64,000 nucleotides of DNA from Lachnospiraceae bacterium (GTDB taxonomy: Bacteria > Bacillota > Clostridia > Lachnospirales > Lachnospiraceae). The notes beneath the pieces are model-generated. The model did not search any database. It saw only the letters and a program-made list of their open reading frames with translations, and had not been told where the DNA came from. The translations under genes were made by a program, and so were the position numbers. Location of the stretch: positions 203,516 to 267,515 of the forward strand of contig JAFUNC010000004.1 of the NCBI GenBank assembly GCA_017473115.1, written 5' to 3'. This document shows, piece by piece, positions 36,609 through 45,389 of the stretch (its first letter is position 1; each line of letters begins with the position of its first letter).

Positions 36609-37091
36609 ATGCGTGAAATTCTTTATAACCGTGATGCTGCAGTTACTTATGCAAGGCGATGGGCAATGCATCGGAATCCGTCCTATTATAATTTCGAAAA
36701 AATCGGTGGTGATTGCACCAACTTTGCTTCCCAAAGCATTTATGCCGGTGCCCGCGTCATGAATTATACCCCCACCTTTGGTTGGTTCTACCGCTCTTCT
36801 TATGACCGTAGTCCCTCCTGGAGTGGCGTGGAATATCTGTATCACTTTTTAATCAACAACCGCTCTGTCGGTCCTTTTGCCCGCGAAGTATCTGCATCGG
36901 AAGTAATGCCCGGTGATATCGTACAACTTGGCACCGCCGACGGACACTTTTATCATTCACCGGTTATTACCTCTGTCACTCCTGAAATTCTGGTTGCCGC
37001 CCATACTTTTGATGCCCTAGACAGGCCACTGTCAACCTATGTATATGAACGTGCTCGTTTCCTGCACATTGACGGTGTAAGAACCTGGTAA
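36609..37091 (+). CDS. Putative amidase domain protein (Amidase_6 type)
   Basis: A 160-residue protein made of a single domain: GGDCTNFASQSIYAGA carries the probable catalytic Cys, and GHFYHSPVIT a His, as in the papain-like Amidase_6 family found in spore-formers. The conserved N-terminal YNRDAAVTYARRWA is also typical. There is no signal peptide, so it would be cytosolic, for instance in the mother cell. The RBS is weak (GAATCGAG). A possible sporulation-type promoter lies upstream. Confidence 0.82.
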   Translation: MREILYNRDAAVTYARRWAMHRNPSYYNFEKIGGDCTNFASQSIYAGARVMNYTPTFGWFYRSSYDRSPSWSGVEYLYHFLINNRSVGPFAREVSASEVMPGDIVQLGTADGHFYHSPVITSVTPEILVAAHTFDALDRPLSTYVYERARFLHIDGVRTW

Positions 37092-37118
37092 AATTTGCTA
37101 TATTGCGCTTTATCCCTT

Positions 37119-37703
37119 TTATATAAAACTCGTAATGAATATTTCCAAACCAATGCCGATTAAAATCACACCGCCTACAATTCCGGCTTTGCCCGCAAGT
37201 TTGGTCCCTGCTTTTTTACCAATCACGAGTCCTGCAAAACATATGATAAAAGTAACCGCGCCAATTAAAAGACAGGCCAGCAATGCTTCCATACAATTAT
37301 ATTCAGAAATGGTAAAACCAACAGAAAGCGCATCAATGGAAGTGGCTATCCCCTGTAACAAAAGACCTTTCAAACCAACGCTCGGTTTATCCTCTTGTGC
37401 ATCTTTATTTTTAATGCCCTCATAAAGCATTTTACCGCCGATATATCCAAGCAGAATCAACGCAATCCAGGGAATAAACTTTTCAAATATACCAAAAAGC
37501 CTTGCAATCGTGGAAACACAAATCCAACCAATCATGGGCATTGCAAACTGAAATCCGGCAAAAACACCTGCTACACCGCACATCTTATGTTTCTTCATTT
37601 TGGGTTCATTCAAACCGTTTGCCAAAGACACTGAAAAAGCATCCATAGCAAGACCTACACCCAACAAAACACTTTTGACAAAAAAAGCAACTCCTAAATT
37701 CAT
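37119..37703 (-). CDS. MntP-like manganese efflux pump
   Basis: A 194-residue membrane protein with six predicted segments in two inverted-repeat halves. Each half has the hallmark Asp: AMDAFSVSLANGL (near 21-33) and SIDALSVGFTI (near 117-127). MntP exports manganese; homologs also occur as sporulation protein YtaF-like proteins. It follows the alpha/beta hydrolase gene by three bases and its AGGAG lies in that gene's end. No mntP riboswitch (yybP-ykoY) is evident because it sits inside an operon. Confidence 0.85.
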   Translation of the reverse strand: MNLGVAFFVKSVLLGVGLAMDAFSVSLANGLNEPKMKKHKMCGVAGVFAGFQFAMPMIGWICVSTIARLFGIFEKFIPWIALILLGYIGGKMLYEGIKNKDAQEDKPSVGLKGLLLQGIATSIDALSVGFTISEYNCMEALLACLLIGAVTFIICFAGLVIGKKAGTKLAGKAGIVGGVILIGIGLEIFITSFI

Positions 37704-37706
37704 TTC

Positions 37707-38477
37707 TTATACTCCTGATTTTTCATCTTTTTCAAGAAACGCCCTCACATCTTTACACCATACTTCCGGCTCATAAATGGCGCATTCCAAATGTGCTTTG
37801 CCTTTATAACAGATTACCTCCGACTCCGGATAGGCTTTCTTTAATAACTTTGCTGATTTCTTGGAATACATTTCATTCATTTTCGTACCGTGAATATAAA
37901 GAATCCGGCTGTCATTTCGAATGATGGTATACAAAGCACTTGTACTCGCCGAATGCACGATATTGCCAAGAGATTCATCGCTCATATTATCAGCAAGTTT
38001 TAAGTAACTGTCAAGATACTTCTTTGGCAGGAAGTTCTTCTCGAAATTTTTCAAAGTCTTCGCGTCCCTCCCCTTGGACTTATGTATAATATCCAGATAA
38101 TTCTTCGTCATAAAAGTTTCCATCATCTTAGGATACGGAACCAGCGGTGCACCGTCCATAATTAGATTGCGCACTTTCAAACGCTGATTCTTCCAAACCA
38201 CGTGAGCAATGGCACCGCCCATGGAAAAACCACACAAAACATCTACCTGATTTATGCCCTTTTGAAAGAAAAACTCTTCGATTTCCTTTGCCTCTGCTTC
38301 CAACGACTCAAACTTCGTGGACTTATCCTGAGTATGTCCATCCAATTCCACAGCGTACACATGATAGTCCACCTGAAAATATTCAATCTCTTCCATCATG
38401 CTGTCCCAGGGCTGAATCACACCATGAATCAAAACCATAATCGGGTTATTTTCATCTCCAAATTCGTAAAAATTCAT
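37707..38477 (-). CDS. Alpha/beta hydrolase
   Basis: About 256 residues with a typical alpha/beta-hydrolase fold: the oxyanion HG in VLIHGVIQPWDS, the nucleophile elbow GFSMGGA, an acidic residue in the late strand region and a C-terminal His (KAHLECAIYEPE). The start is the ATG at 38475-38477 after AAGGAG; an ATG ten codons upstream has no RBS. It is co-directional and nearly contiguous with the MntP-like gene. The ester substrate is unknown. Confidence 0.85.
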   Translation of the reverse strand: MNFYEFGDENNPIMVLIHGVIQPWDSMMEEIEYFQVDYHVYAVELDGHTQDKSTKFESLEAEAKEIEEFFFQKGINQVDVLCGFSMGGAIAHVVWKNQRLKVRNLIMDGAPLVPYPKMMETFMTKNYLDIIHKSKGRDAKTLKNFEKNFLPKKYLDSYLKLADNMSDESLGNIVHSASTSALYTIIRNDSRILYIHGTKMNEMYSKKSAKLLKKAYPESEVICYKGKAHLECAIYEPEVWCKDVRAFLEKDEKSGV

Positions 38478-38562
38478 CCATTTCTCCTTAATGATACATT
38501 CCTTCATTGACTATAAATTAAATCAATACATATTTTGAGTTCCTTATTTTGCTTAATACATT

Positions 38563-39366
38563 CTATTTTTCAAATTCATACATACGATATAACGATTTTG
38601 AAAACTTACCTGCAAACAATCTTCTAAAAATAAACTTTTCCAAACCTTTTAATTCATTGATTTTTTCTTCCGGCGTCATATTATGCTCTTTGATGAATTT
38701 AAAATTATGTATTTTACAATTTGATTTACGAACATTCTCAGACAATTTCGTAGGCTCATCCAAACCGTAAACCACGGTCACTCCTACATCATTGATTGGA
38801 TTTTTATGTTTAGACGCCTTAGCCGCCTTGGTTGTATAACAATCCATCAAAATATGAATGCTTGTAAAGTGACTGCTTAAATCAACAAGAAGTTGCTCTA
38901 ATTCTTCCGGTTTTAAATACATGCTGATGCCTTCCAACACCACAATTGCATCCGTTCCGCTGATATTTGATAAGTATGCAGTATCTCTGGCATCAGAAGC
39001 AACCATATGATAAGTATCTGTCTCTTCGTAATATTTCTTGCGCTCTTTTATCACATCTGCAAAATCAATGTCGTACCAGCGGCCTTCGTTGCCCACTCTA
39101 TGAATTCTGCTGTCCATACCGCATCCAATGTGCAAAACCGCCGCCTCGGGATTCTTTCGCATCATTCCTCGGAGCCACTCATCAAACACCCAGGCGCGCA
39201 TACCCATATAATAGGCAAGCCACTTAGACTTGGATTTCCCTTTTAAAGGAAAACTTTCCTGCGCCCAAATATGCTCCGCCGTGGGATCTTTTAAAATAAT
39301 GTTCTTTTTACTGACCTTCGCCTTGCCGTACAAAGGAATATATAAAGTTTTGTTTACACCGTTCAT
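38563..39366 (-). CDS. Class I methyltransferase, LCM/PPM family
   Basis: A 267-residue SAM-dependent methyltransferase of the leucine carboxyl methyltransferase-like group (Tcm/OlcM type). Visible are AAVLHIGCGMDSRIHRV (the SAM-binding GxGxD-type loop), WYDIDFADVIKERK (acidic residue after strand 2) and LEGISMYLKPEEL (motif after strand 4). GAGG precedes the ATG. Bacterial members methylate carboxyl or hydroxyl groups of small molecules; no biosynthetic cluster surrounds this one. Confidence 0.85.
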   Translation of the reverse strand: MNGVNKTLYIPLYGKAKVSKKNIILKDPTAEHIWAQESFPLKGKSKSKWLAYYMGMRAWVFDEWLRGMMRKNPEAAVLHIGCGMDSRIHRVGNEGRWYDIDFADVIKERKKYYEETDTYHMVASDARDTAYLSNISGTDAIVVLEGISMYLKPEELEQLLVDLSSHFTSIHILMDCYTTKAAKASKHKNPINDVGVTVVYGLDEPTKLSENVRKSNCKIHNFKFIKEHNMTPEEKINELKGLEKFIFRRLFAGKFSKSLYRMYEFEK

Positions 39367-39437
39367 ATTTTACCTCGCATGTATTACTTCAACCTCTGTT
39401 ACATAATATAACGCTACAATTATATGAATCATCCAAC

Positions 39438-39917
39438 TTAAAACAATGACAAAATCCCTGCCAAAACAGCCGCCAGAATCGGATAGACAACCAAAGTTCC
39501 GATCCATTTGTGAATCTTGGTTTTCTTAGGAATATAGGGCTTTAAATCTTCCGTACCCGGAATCAACCACGCTTTGGTTTTGCCCACCCAAAACCAGTCG
39601 ATAAAGAGACGGTCAAACAAACCCTCAATCATTAAAATAATGGTGATTTGTACGAATATATCCATAAATCCTCTGGCACCGTTGATGAAATATACCATCG
39701 CAGGGACAAATACCAGAATCGGAACAAACAGGAAAACTCCGGCTACTGCATAATCCTTTTTAATCTTTGCCTTGGTTGTAAGCCCGAGTTCCACAACTCT
39801 TTCCTGCACTTCCGGCTCATAAAAGTATACGCATCCCACCGCTCCGTTTGCAGTGCCAACAACGCAAATCATCAATAAAATAAAACACATAGTTAAGCCT
39901 TCAATAATAAGTAACAT
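39438..39917 (-). CDS. Small integral membrane protein, unknown function
   Basis: A 159-residue protein with four hydrophobic segments (about 5-28, 58-78, 85-102, 138-158) and a cytosolic loop with basic residues. The motif DRLFIDWFWVGKTKAWLIPGTEDL is the most distinctive part. Its start is well supported (AAGGAG). I do not recognise a characterised homolog. It is upstream of the methyltransferase gene on the same strand. Confidence 0.7.
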   Translation of the reverse strand: MLLIIEGLTMCFILLMICVVGTANGAVGCVYFYEPEVQERVVELGLTTKAKIKKDYAVAGVFLFVPILVFVPAMVYFINGARGFMDIFVQITIILMIEGLFDRLFIDWFWVGKTKAWLIPGTEDLKPYIPKKTKIHKWIGTLVVYPILAAVLAGILSLF

Positions 39918-39966
39918 TTTTACTCTCCTTCACACTCGCTTTCTTTTCGCTTGCATGTAACAAATA

Positions 39967-40005
39967 TAAAAGACCCACGACCGGCGTTCTGCCGGTTGTG
40001 AGTCT
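39967..40005 (-). terminator. Terminator of the paaK-ACT unit
   Basis: On the minus strand GACTCACAACCGGC pairs with GCCGGTCGTGGGTC around a short loop, followed by TTTTATATTT. A smaller hairpin (GGTGC/GCACC, 40026-40041) lies between it and the ACT gene. Confidence 0.88.
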
Positions 40006-40137
40006 CACCATTTCATGCATTACCGGGTGCATTTACGCACCGTATTGACGATAATTACAATACATTCTAACAAATGTACTGATTACTCCCTCATAACTTG
40101 CTTCAAGTGTAAGTTAATTTTTTCCATTTGTCAAGAA

Positions 40138-40560
40138 TTAAAATAAGTCTGCCTGATCCACAGTCTTAATGCCTGCACCTGCCAAAGCAGCCGCTGCCAC
40201 CTGATTGTCATCCACACGAAGAATCATGTACGCTCCATGCTTTTCAGAAAGAGATGCATAAGTATATTCCACAATAACATTAGACTCTGAAAGCACTTCA
40301 AGGATTGCTGCCAAACTTCCGGGTTCATCGGAAATGGGTGCTGCAAGAACCTTCGTCATTGTAGTAAGGAAACCACCTTCTCTTAAGGCTTCATTTGCCT
40401 TCTCGGGATCTTCACAAATAATACGAAGAATACCGAAGTCCTGTGTGTCCGCAATAGACAATGCTCTTAAGTTAATGTTATGGCTTGCAATAAACTTTGT
40501 TGCTTCTGCAAGTTTACCTTTTTTATTCTCAATAAAAACTGAAATCTGTTTTACGCTCAT
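40138..40560 (-). CDS. Tandem ACT-domain protein
   Basis: A 140-residue protein made of two ACT domains (about 4-65 and 70-138; VFIENKKGKLAEATKFIASH and PISDEPGSLAAILEVLSES start them). ACT domains bind amino acids. Such proteins very often neighbour phenylacetate-CoA ligases in anaerobes, as here (19-base gap, same strand), which suggests regulation of aryl-acid metabolism by an aromatic amino acid. AAAGGGGG precedes the ATG. Confidence 0.9.
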   Translation of the reverse strand: MSVKQISVFIENKKGKLAEATKFIASHNINLRALSIADTQDFGILRIICEDPEKANEALREGGFLTTMTKVLAAPISDEPGSLAAILEVLSESNVIVEYTYASLSEKHGAYMILRVDDNQVAAAALAGAGIKTVDQADLF

Positions 40561-40579
40561 AATTAAAACCCCCTTTTAT

Positions 40580-41887
40580 TTAGTCATGAAGCTTTCTTCT
40601 ATCGATTACTCTGACAGCCTTGCCTTCACTTCTTGTGATGGTCTTAGGTGCAACAAGATGAACCTTAGGATTGATACCAAGCATAGTCTTAATTGCATTT
40701 GCAAGAGCCTTTTCTTTGGCTGTCAAATCCTTCATGGTATCTGTAAACTGTTCCGGTGTAAGTTCTACAGAGATATCAAGAGTATCGGTATTGTTTACAC
40801 GGTCTACTTCGATTAAGTAGTTCTCTGAATAACCTTCCTTGAGAAGAACGGTTTCAATCTGTGAAGGGAATACGTTAACGCCACGGATAATCATCATATC
40901 ATCACTTCTACCCATAGGCTTGCTCATCTTAATCAAAGTACGTCCGCAAGAACATTTCTTTCTGGAAAGTACGCAGATATCTCTTGTACGATATCTGAGA
41001 AGCGGGAATCCTTCCTTATCAAGGCTTGTAAATACCAATTCACCCTTCTCGCCTTCCGGAAGCACTTCGCCTGTTTCAGGGTCAATGATTTCTGCAAGGA
41101 AGTGGTCTTCGTTAATATGCATACCGGTCTGCTCTTCACATTCGAAAGATACACCCGGTCCGCTTGTTTCAGTAAGACCATAGATATCATATGCCTTAAT
41201 ACCGAGAGACTTCTCGATGTTGCGACGCATTTCTTCCGTCCAAGGTTCTGCACCGAAGATACCAGCCTTCAAATCAAGGTCTTCGGGCTTAAGTCCCATT
41301 TCTTTTACGGTTTCACCGATATATGCTGCGTAAGAAGGTGTACAGCAGATGATGGTAGAATGTAAATCCTGCATAAACTGAATCTGACGTTCTGTATTAC
41401 CGGAAGACATAGGAAGTGTCAAACAACCAACCTTATGAGAACCGCCGTTTAATCCGGGTCCACCTGTAAAAAGTCCATAACCGTAAGCAACCTGGCAAAC
41501 GTCTTCATTGGTTCCGCCAACTGCCATAATTGCACGCGCACAGCATTCTTCCCACATATCAACATCCTTCTGGGTATAGAATGCCACAACGCGGCGACCG
41601 GTTGTACCGCTGGTAGACTGAATACGAACACAATTCTTTAAATCAGTACCCAGTAATCCGTAAGGGTATGCATCTCTTAAATCTGCTTTGGTTAAAAAAG
41701 GTAACTTATGTAAGTCATCAATTGACTGAATATCCTCAGGCTTAACACCTTTCTCATCCATTAAATTACGGTAATATTCCACATTTTCGTAAACGCGTTT
41801 TACCTGTTTTACAAGTTTTTCATTCTGGATTGCACGCATCTCCTCCAAGGAAGCGCATTCAACCTCCGGCTGATAGTAATTTGCCAT
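40580..41887 (-). CDS. paaK: Phenylacetate-CoA ligase
   Basis: A 435-residue adenylate-forming ligase that activates phenylacetate-type aryl acids to CoA thioesters. The AMP-binding loop is IQSTSGTTGRRVVAFYT, the A5-type motif is YGLTETSGPGV and the hinge region is LRYRTRDIC. A CxC motif (KCSCGRT) after it is usual for the clostridial enzymes. In many anaerobes it adjoins indolepyruvate ferredoxin oxidoreductase genes (iorAB); none is present in this window. Confidence 0.93.
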   Translation of the reverse strand: MANYYQPEVECASLEEMRAIQNEKLVKQVKRVYENVEYYRNLMDEKGVKPEDIQSIDDLHKLPFLTKADLRDAYPYGLLGTDLKNCVRIQSTSGTTGRRVVAFYTQKDVDMWEECCARAIMAVGGTNEDVCQVAYGYGLFTGGPGLNGGSHKVGCLTLPMSSGNTERQIQFMQDLHSTIICCTPSYAAYIGETVKEMGLKPEDLDLKAGIFGAEPWTEEMRRNIEKSLGIKAYDIYGLTETSGPGVSFECEEQTGMHINEDHFLAEIIDPETGEVLPEGEKGELVFTSLDKEGFPLLRYRTRDICVLSRKKCSCGRTLIKMSKPMGRSDDMMIIRGVNVFPSQIETVLLKEGYSENYLIEVDRVNNTDTLDISVELTPEQFTDTMKDLTAKEKALANAIKTMLGINPKVHLVAPKTITRSEGKAVRVIDRRKLHD

Positions 41888-42040
41888 TTCTTTTATCTCC
41901 CTTCACGGCCATCTGTTTTTTATCGTTTTACATCCTAAAGATGGTCATTTTCAATAATAAAATTATAGTTTTCCCATTGTTTTTTGTCAATATTTTCGAT
42001 AAAAGGAAACAAACTTTTACCATATCTTTATGTTAAAATA

Positions 42041-42049
42041 TGTTATAAT
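42041..42049 (+). promoter_or_regulatory. Extended -10 promoter for the DUF1538-PII genes
   Basis: TGTTATAAT is a perfect extended -10 (TGnTATAAT), 67 bases before the start. The -35 region is poor, as is common with extended -10 promoters. Confidence 0.6.
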
Positions 42050-42115
42050 GTTCACGTAGAGAAAAACAAGCGACGCTGAATGCGACGAAATAATAAACGA
42101 AAGGTGTGAATTCCA

Positions 42116-43654
42116 TTGCAGTTTATGCGTTCTAAATTCAAAGAAAAAATGGCGGAAACCTTAAAAGCAGTTTTTCCGATTTTGATTATCGTTTTGCTTT
42201 TATGTTTTTCGATTGCCCCGATTCCACCCGGAATATTAATGACTTTTTTGGTGGGTGCTGTCCTGCTTACGATTGGAATGTTGTTCTTTAACGTTGGTGT
42301 GGAACTCTCCATGACTCCCATTGGTGAGCGTGTAGGTACCATTATGACCAAGTCAAAAAATCTGTTTTTAATAATTTTTATTACGTTGGTAATGGGGTTC
42401 TTTATCACCATATCCGAACCGGATTTACAGGTGCTTGCCCAGCAGGTTCCTTCCGTACCCAATCTGGTGTTAATCCTTGCGGTAGCCCTCGGGGTTGCCA
42501 TTTTCCTTGTACTTGCCGTTTTACGTATGCTGTTCAGCATTCCTTTATCCTTTTTACTGGTATTCTTTTATATCATTGTATTTGGGTTAGCAATGTTTGC
42601 ACCGGCAGATTTCCTTGCCATTGCTTTTGACTCCGGCGGTGTTACCACCGGCCCTATGACCGTACCTTTTATTATGGCATTTGGTGTGGGTGTTTCCGCA
42701 ATCCGAAGCGATAAGCATGCAGCAGATGACAGTTTCGGTCTTGTATCCATGTCATCCATCGGACCGATTCTCGCCGTGTTAATTTTAAGTTTAATTTTTA
42801 AACCGGAACAAACCGAGCAAGTATCGGAGGCGATACCTACCATTTCAGACACTGTAGTTCTGTGGAAACTGTTCGCAACCGAAATTCCTACATATATGAT
42901 GGAAATTGCACTTTCTTTGTTGCCGATTATTGTTTTCTTTGGAATTTTTCAGTTAATTTCAAGAGACATCAATAAACGTACCTTGATTAAAATCTGTGTC
43001 GGTTTGGCATATACCTATATTGGTTTGGTACTCTTTTTAACCGGCGTAAATGTCGGTTTTATGCCCGCAGGTAATTTCCTCGGTCAAACCATAGCATCTC
43101 TCCCCTACGCATGGATCATCATCCCAATCGGTATGATAATCGGTTACTTCATCGTATTGGCAGAGCCTGCTGTATTCGTCCTTACCAAACAGGTAGAAGA
43201 AATTACTTCAGGTGCTATTTCAGCAAAGGCTATGGGAACCAGTTTATCTATCGGTGTGGCTGCTTCCGTTGGACTTGCCATGATTCGAGTACTGACCGGA
43301 ATCTCCATTTTATGGTTATTGATTCCCGGATATGCAATTGCATTGATTTTAACCTTTTTTGTTCCTAAAATTTTTACCGCCATCGCATTCGACTCCGGTG
43401 GTGTTGCCTCCGGTCCAATGACCGCTACTTTCCTGCTTCCTTTTGCAATGGGAGCCTGCGAAGCTTTAGGCGGAAACATTATTACGGATGCTTTTGGGAT
43501 TGTAGCCATGGTTGCCATGACGCCGCTGATTACGATTCAGATTATGGGACTGATCTTCAAGATAAAAGAAAGCAAACTTCACAAAGAGACCGTGTACCAA
43601 ACCGGTCATACCCCACTGGATACTTTCGGCGATATGGATATCATCGAACTGTAA
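42116..43654 (+). CDS. Double DUF1538 membrane protein
   Basis: A 512-residue polytopic membrane protein consisting of two homologous halves. Each half carries the signature AIAFDSGGVxxGPMT (about residues 167-181 and again near 422-436), each followed by a conserved DxFG(L/I)V segment. About 12 membrane segments are visible. DUF1538 is an uncharacterised transporter-like family. The start is probably TTG at 42116-42118, correctly spaced from AAAGGTG; the ATG at 42125 is the alternative. A PII-like gene follows after 44 bases, which suggests signal-regulated transport. Confidence 0.88.
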   Translation: MQFMRSKFKEKMAETLKAVFPILIIVLLLCFSIAPIPPGILMTFLVGAVLLTIGMLFFNVGVELSMTPIGERVGTIMTKSKNLFLIIFITLVMGFFITISEPDLQVLAQQVPSVPNLVLILAVALGVAIFLVLAVLRMLFSIPLSFLLVFFYIIVFGLAMFAPADFLAIAFDSGGVTTGPMTVPFIMAFGVGVSAIRSDKHAADDSFGLVSMSSIGPILAVLILSLIFKPEQTEQVSEAIPTISDTVVLWKLFATEIPTYMMEIALSLLPIIVFFGIFQLISRDINKRTLIKICVGLAYTYIGLVLFLTGVNVGFMPAGNFLGQTIASLPYAWIIIPIGMIIGYFIVLAEPAVFVLTKQVEEITSGAISAKAMGTSLSIGVAASVGLAMIRVLTGISILWLLIPGYAIALILTFFVPKIFTAIAFDSGGVASGPMTATFLLPFAMGACEALGGNIITDAFGIVAMVAMTPLITIQIMGLIFKIKESKLHKETVYQTGHTPLDTFGDMDIIEL

Positions 43655-43698
43655 TGCAACCTTAAATCTTTTTTGACTGAAATAAAAAGGAGGCTGTC

Positions 43699-44376
43699 GT
43701 GAGTAATATTTATATGATGACTACCATCGTAGACAGAAAAAAAATAAATCAATATTTGCAGTTATATCAAAAAAACAACTTATATGTTATGTTCGTATCC
43801 CTTGGTTACGGAACCGCAACAAATGAAATACTGGATTATCTTGGCTTGGACACCAACGATAAAGCAGTTGCCTTTTCTATTATCGAAGATCATACATGGG
43901 CAACCGTAAAAAAACAATTACAGAAAGAACTTCAAATCGATGCCCCCGGCGGCGGAATTGCTTTTACGATTCCTTTAAGCAGTGTGGGTGGCAAAAAAAC
44001 CTTACAATATCTGATTGAAAGCCAGGATTATATCAAAGAGGAGGAATCAACCTTGCAGAACACAGATCACGAACTTATTATTGTTATTGCCGAACACGGA
44101 TATACAGAATTAATTATGGATGCCGCAAGGGATGCCGGAGCTTACGGCGGAACCGTAATACATGCCAAAGGCACAGGAATTGAAGCTGCTGATAAATTTA
44201 TGGGTGTTACCCTAGCCGCAGAAAAAGAAGTAATCTACATCGTCACAAAAACGGAACAAAAAAATCCAATCATGAAAGCGATTATGGAAAAAGCCGGCTT
44301 GGAAACCAAAGCAAAAGCCGTAGTTTTCTCTCTTCCCGTTACTGACACTGCAGGTTTAAGACTTGTTGAGGACTAA
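43699..44376 (+). CDS. Tandem PII-like signalling protein
   Basis: A 225-residue protein with two PII-like ferredoxin folds (about 1-107 and 120-225). The second half has the longer family motif: ELIIVIAEHGYTELIMDAARDAGAYGGT followed by AKGTG and a T-loop-like stretch. The first half is more divergent (VSLGYGTA). PII proteins sense ATP/ADP and 2-oxoglutarate and gate membrane transporters. The fusion mirrors the duplicated architecture of the DUF1538 partner upstream. The start codon is GTG with AAAGGAGG. Confidence 0.88.
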   Translation: MSNIYMMTTIVDRKKINQYLQLYQKNNLYVMFVSLGYGTATNEILDYLGLDTNDKAVAFSIIEDHTWATVKKQLQKELQIDAPGGGIAFTIPLSSVGGKKTLQYLIESQDYIKEEESTLQNTDHELIIVIAEHGYTELIMDAARDAGAYGGTVIHAKGTGIEAADKFMGVTLAAEKEVIYIVTKTEQKNPIMKAIMEKAGLETKAKAVVFSLPVTDTAGLRLVED

Positions 44377-44396
44377 ATTCGCATAAAATAATATAT

Positions 44397-44439
44397 AAAG
44401 CTGTTATCCTATGGAAACATACCGGTAACAGCTTTTATA
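44397..44439 (+). terminator. Terminator after the PII-like gene
   Basis: AAGCTGTTA-CC pairs with GG-TAACAGCTT around a loop of about 12 bases, followed by TTATAAAA. It lies between the PII gene and the RNA methyltransferase gene. Confidence 0.75.
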
Positions 44440-44454
44440 AAAGGACATATTACC

Positions 44455-45285
44455 ATGGCAAATATTATACACATTACCGATTTACATATCCCTGAATTAA
44501 AAATATATTCCGAATTATCTGAAACGCAATTAATGCGCATCTATGAACCCAAGCCCGGACTTTTTATCGCAGAAAGTCCCAAGGTGATTGTGCGTGCTCT
44601 TGATGCAGGTTGCGTCCCGGTATCGGTTTTGGTGGAAACCAAACACATAAAAGACGATGTTTTGGAAATCATTGAACGATGCGGTAATATACCTGTGTAT
44701 ACGGCAGATTATGATATTCTAATAAATCTCACAGGGTATGCACTAACGCGAGGTCTGTTATGTGCCATGTACCGCCCTGCGCTTCCTACCGTAGAAGATA
44801 TTTGTAAAAATGCCCGCCGCGTGGCTGTTTTAGAGAATGTAATGAACCCCACCAACATAGGTGCCATCTTCCGTTCTGCCGCTGCTCTGAATATGGATGC
44901 AGTGCTTTTAACCGGCGGATGCAGTGACCCCTTATATCGCCGAGCTTCCCGCGTCAGTATGGGAACGGTTTTTCAAGTCCCCTGGACTTTTATCGAAACC
45001 AAGAACTGCTCATGGCCCGAGGACAGCATGGGACTTTTAAAAGAATTAGGGTTCAAGACTGCAGCAATGGCTCTGGATGATAATTCCGTAAGTATTGATG
45101 ATGCCGCTCTTATGTCTGAAGAGAAACTTGCCATTATTCTTGGTACAGAAGGTGACGGACTTGCTGCCTCTACCATTGCCAACTGTGATTATACGGTTAA
45201 AATTCCTATGTCACATGGCGTGGACTCCCTGAATGTAGCCGCCGCAAGTGCTGTGGCATTCTGGCAGTTGGGGAAACAATTATAA
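44455..45285 (+). CDS. TrmH/SpoU family RNA 2'-O-methyltransferase
   Basis: A 276-residue SPOUT methyltransferase: an N-terminal substrate-binding domain (about 1-105) and a C-terminal knotted domain with motif 1 ENVMNPTNIGAIFRSAAAL, motif 2 AIILGTEGDGL and motif 3 IPMSHGVDSLNVAAASAVA. All three catalytic and SAM-binding motifs are intact. The target nucleotide (rRNA or tRNA) is not determined by the sequence. The RBS is AAAGGA. Confidence 0.92.
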   Translation: MANIIHITDLHIPELKIYSELSETQLMRIYEPKPGLFIAESPKVIVRALDAGCVPVSVLVETKHIKDDVLEIIERCGNIPVYTADYDILINLTGYALTRGLLCAMYRPALPTVEDICKNARRVAVLENVMNPTNIGAIFRSAAALNMDAVLLTGGCSDPLYRRASRVSMGTVFQVPWTFIETKNCSWPEDSMGLLKELGFKTAAMALDDNSVSIDDAALMSEEKLAIILGTEGDGLAASTIANCDYTVKIPMSHGVDSLNVAAASAVAFWQLGKQL

Positions 45286-45317
45286 AAAATCCATTTTTCA
45301 GATTCAACTAATATCAA

Positions 45318-45356
45318 AAACCGGGGCCGAAAACTTCACCCCGGTTATTTTTTATT
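45318..45356. terminator. Bidirectional terminator
   Basis: ACCGGGG pairs with CCCCGGT around a 12-base loop; TTATTTTTTATT follows on plus and TTTTTGATATT on minus. It lies between convergent genes. Confidence 0.88.
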
Positions 45357-45389
45357 CTATACTAAATTATAGATTTTAATATCTAAAAA

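Noticed and set aside
43144-43518. Long minus-strand frames (also near 42052-42852) opposite the DUF1538 gene
   Set aside because: They are mirror frames of a strongly supported plus-strand gene with conserved motifs, and have no RBS of their own.
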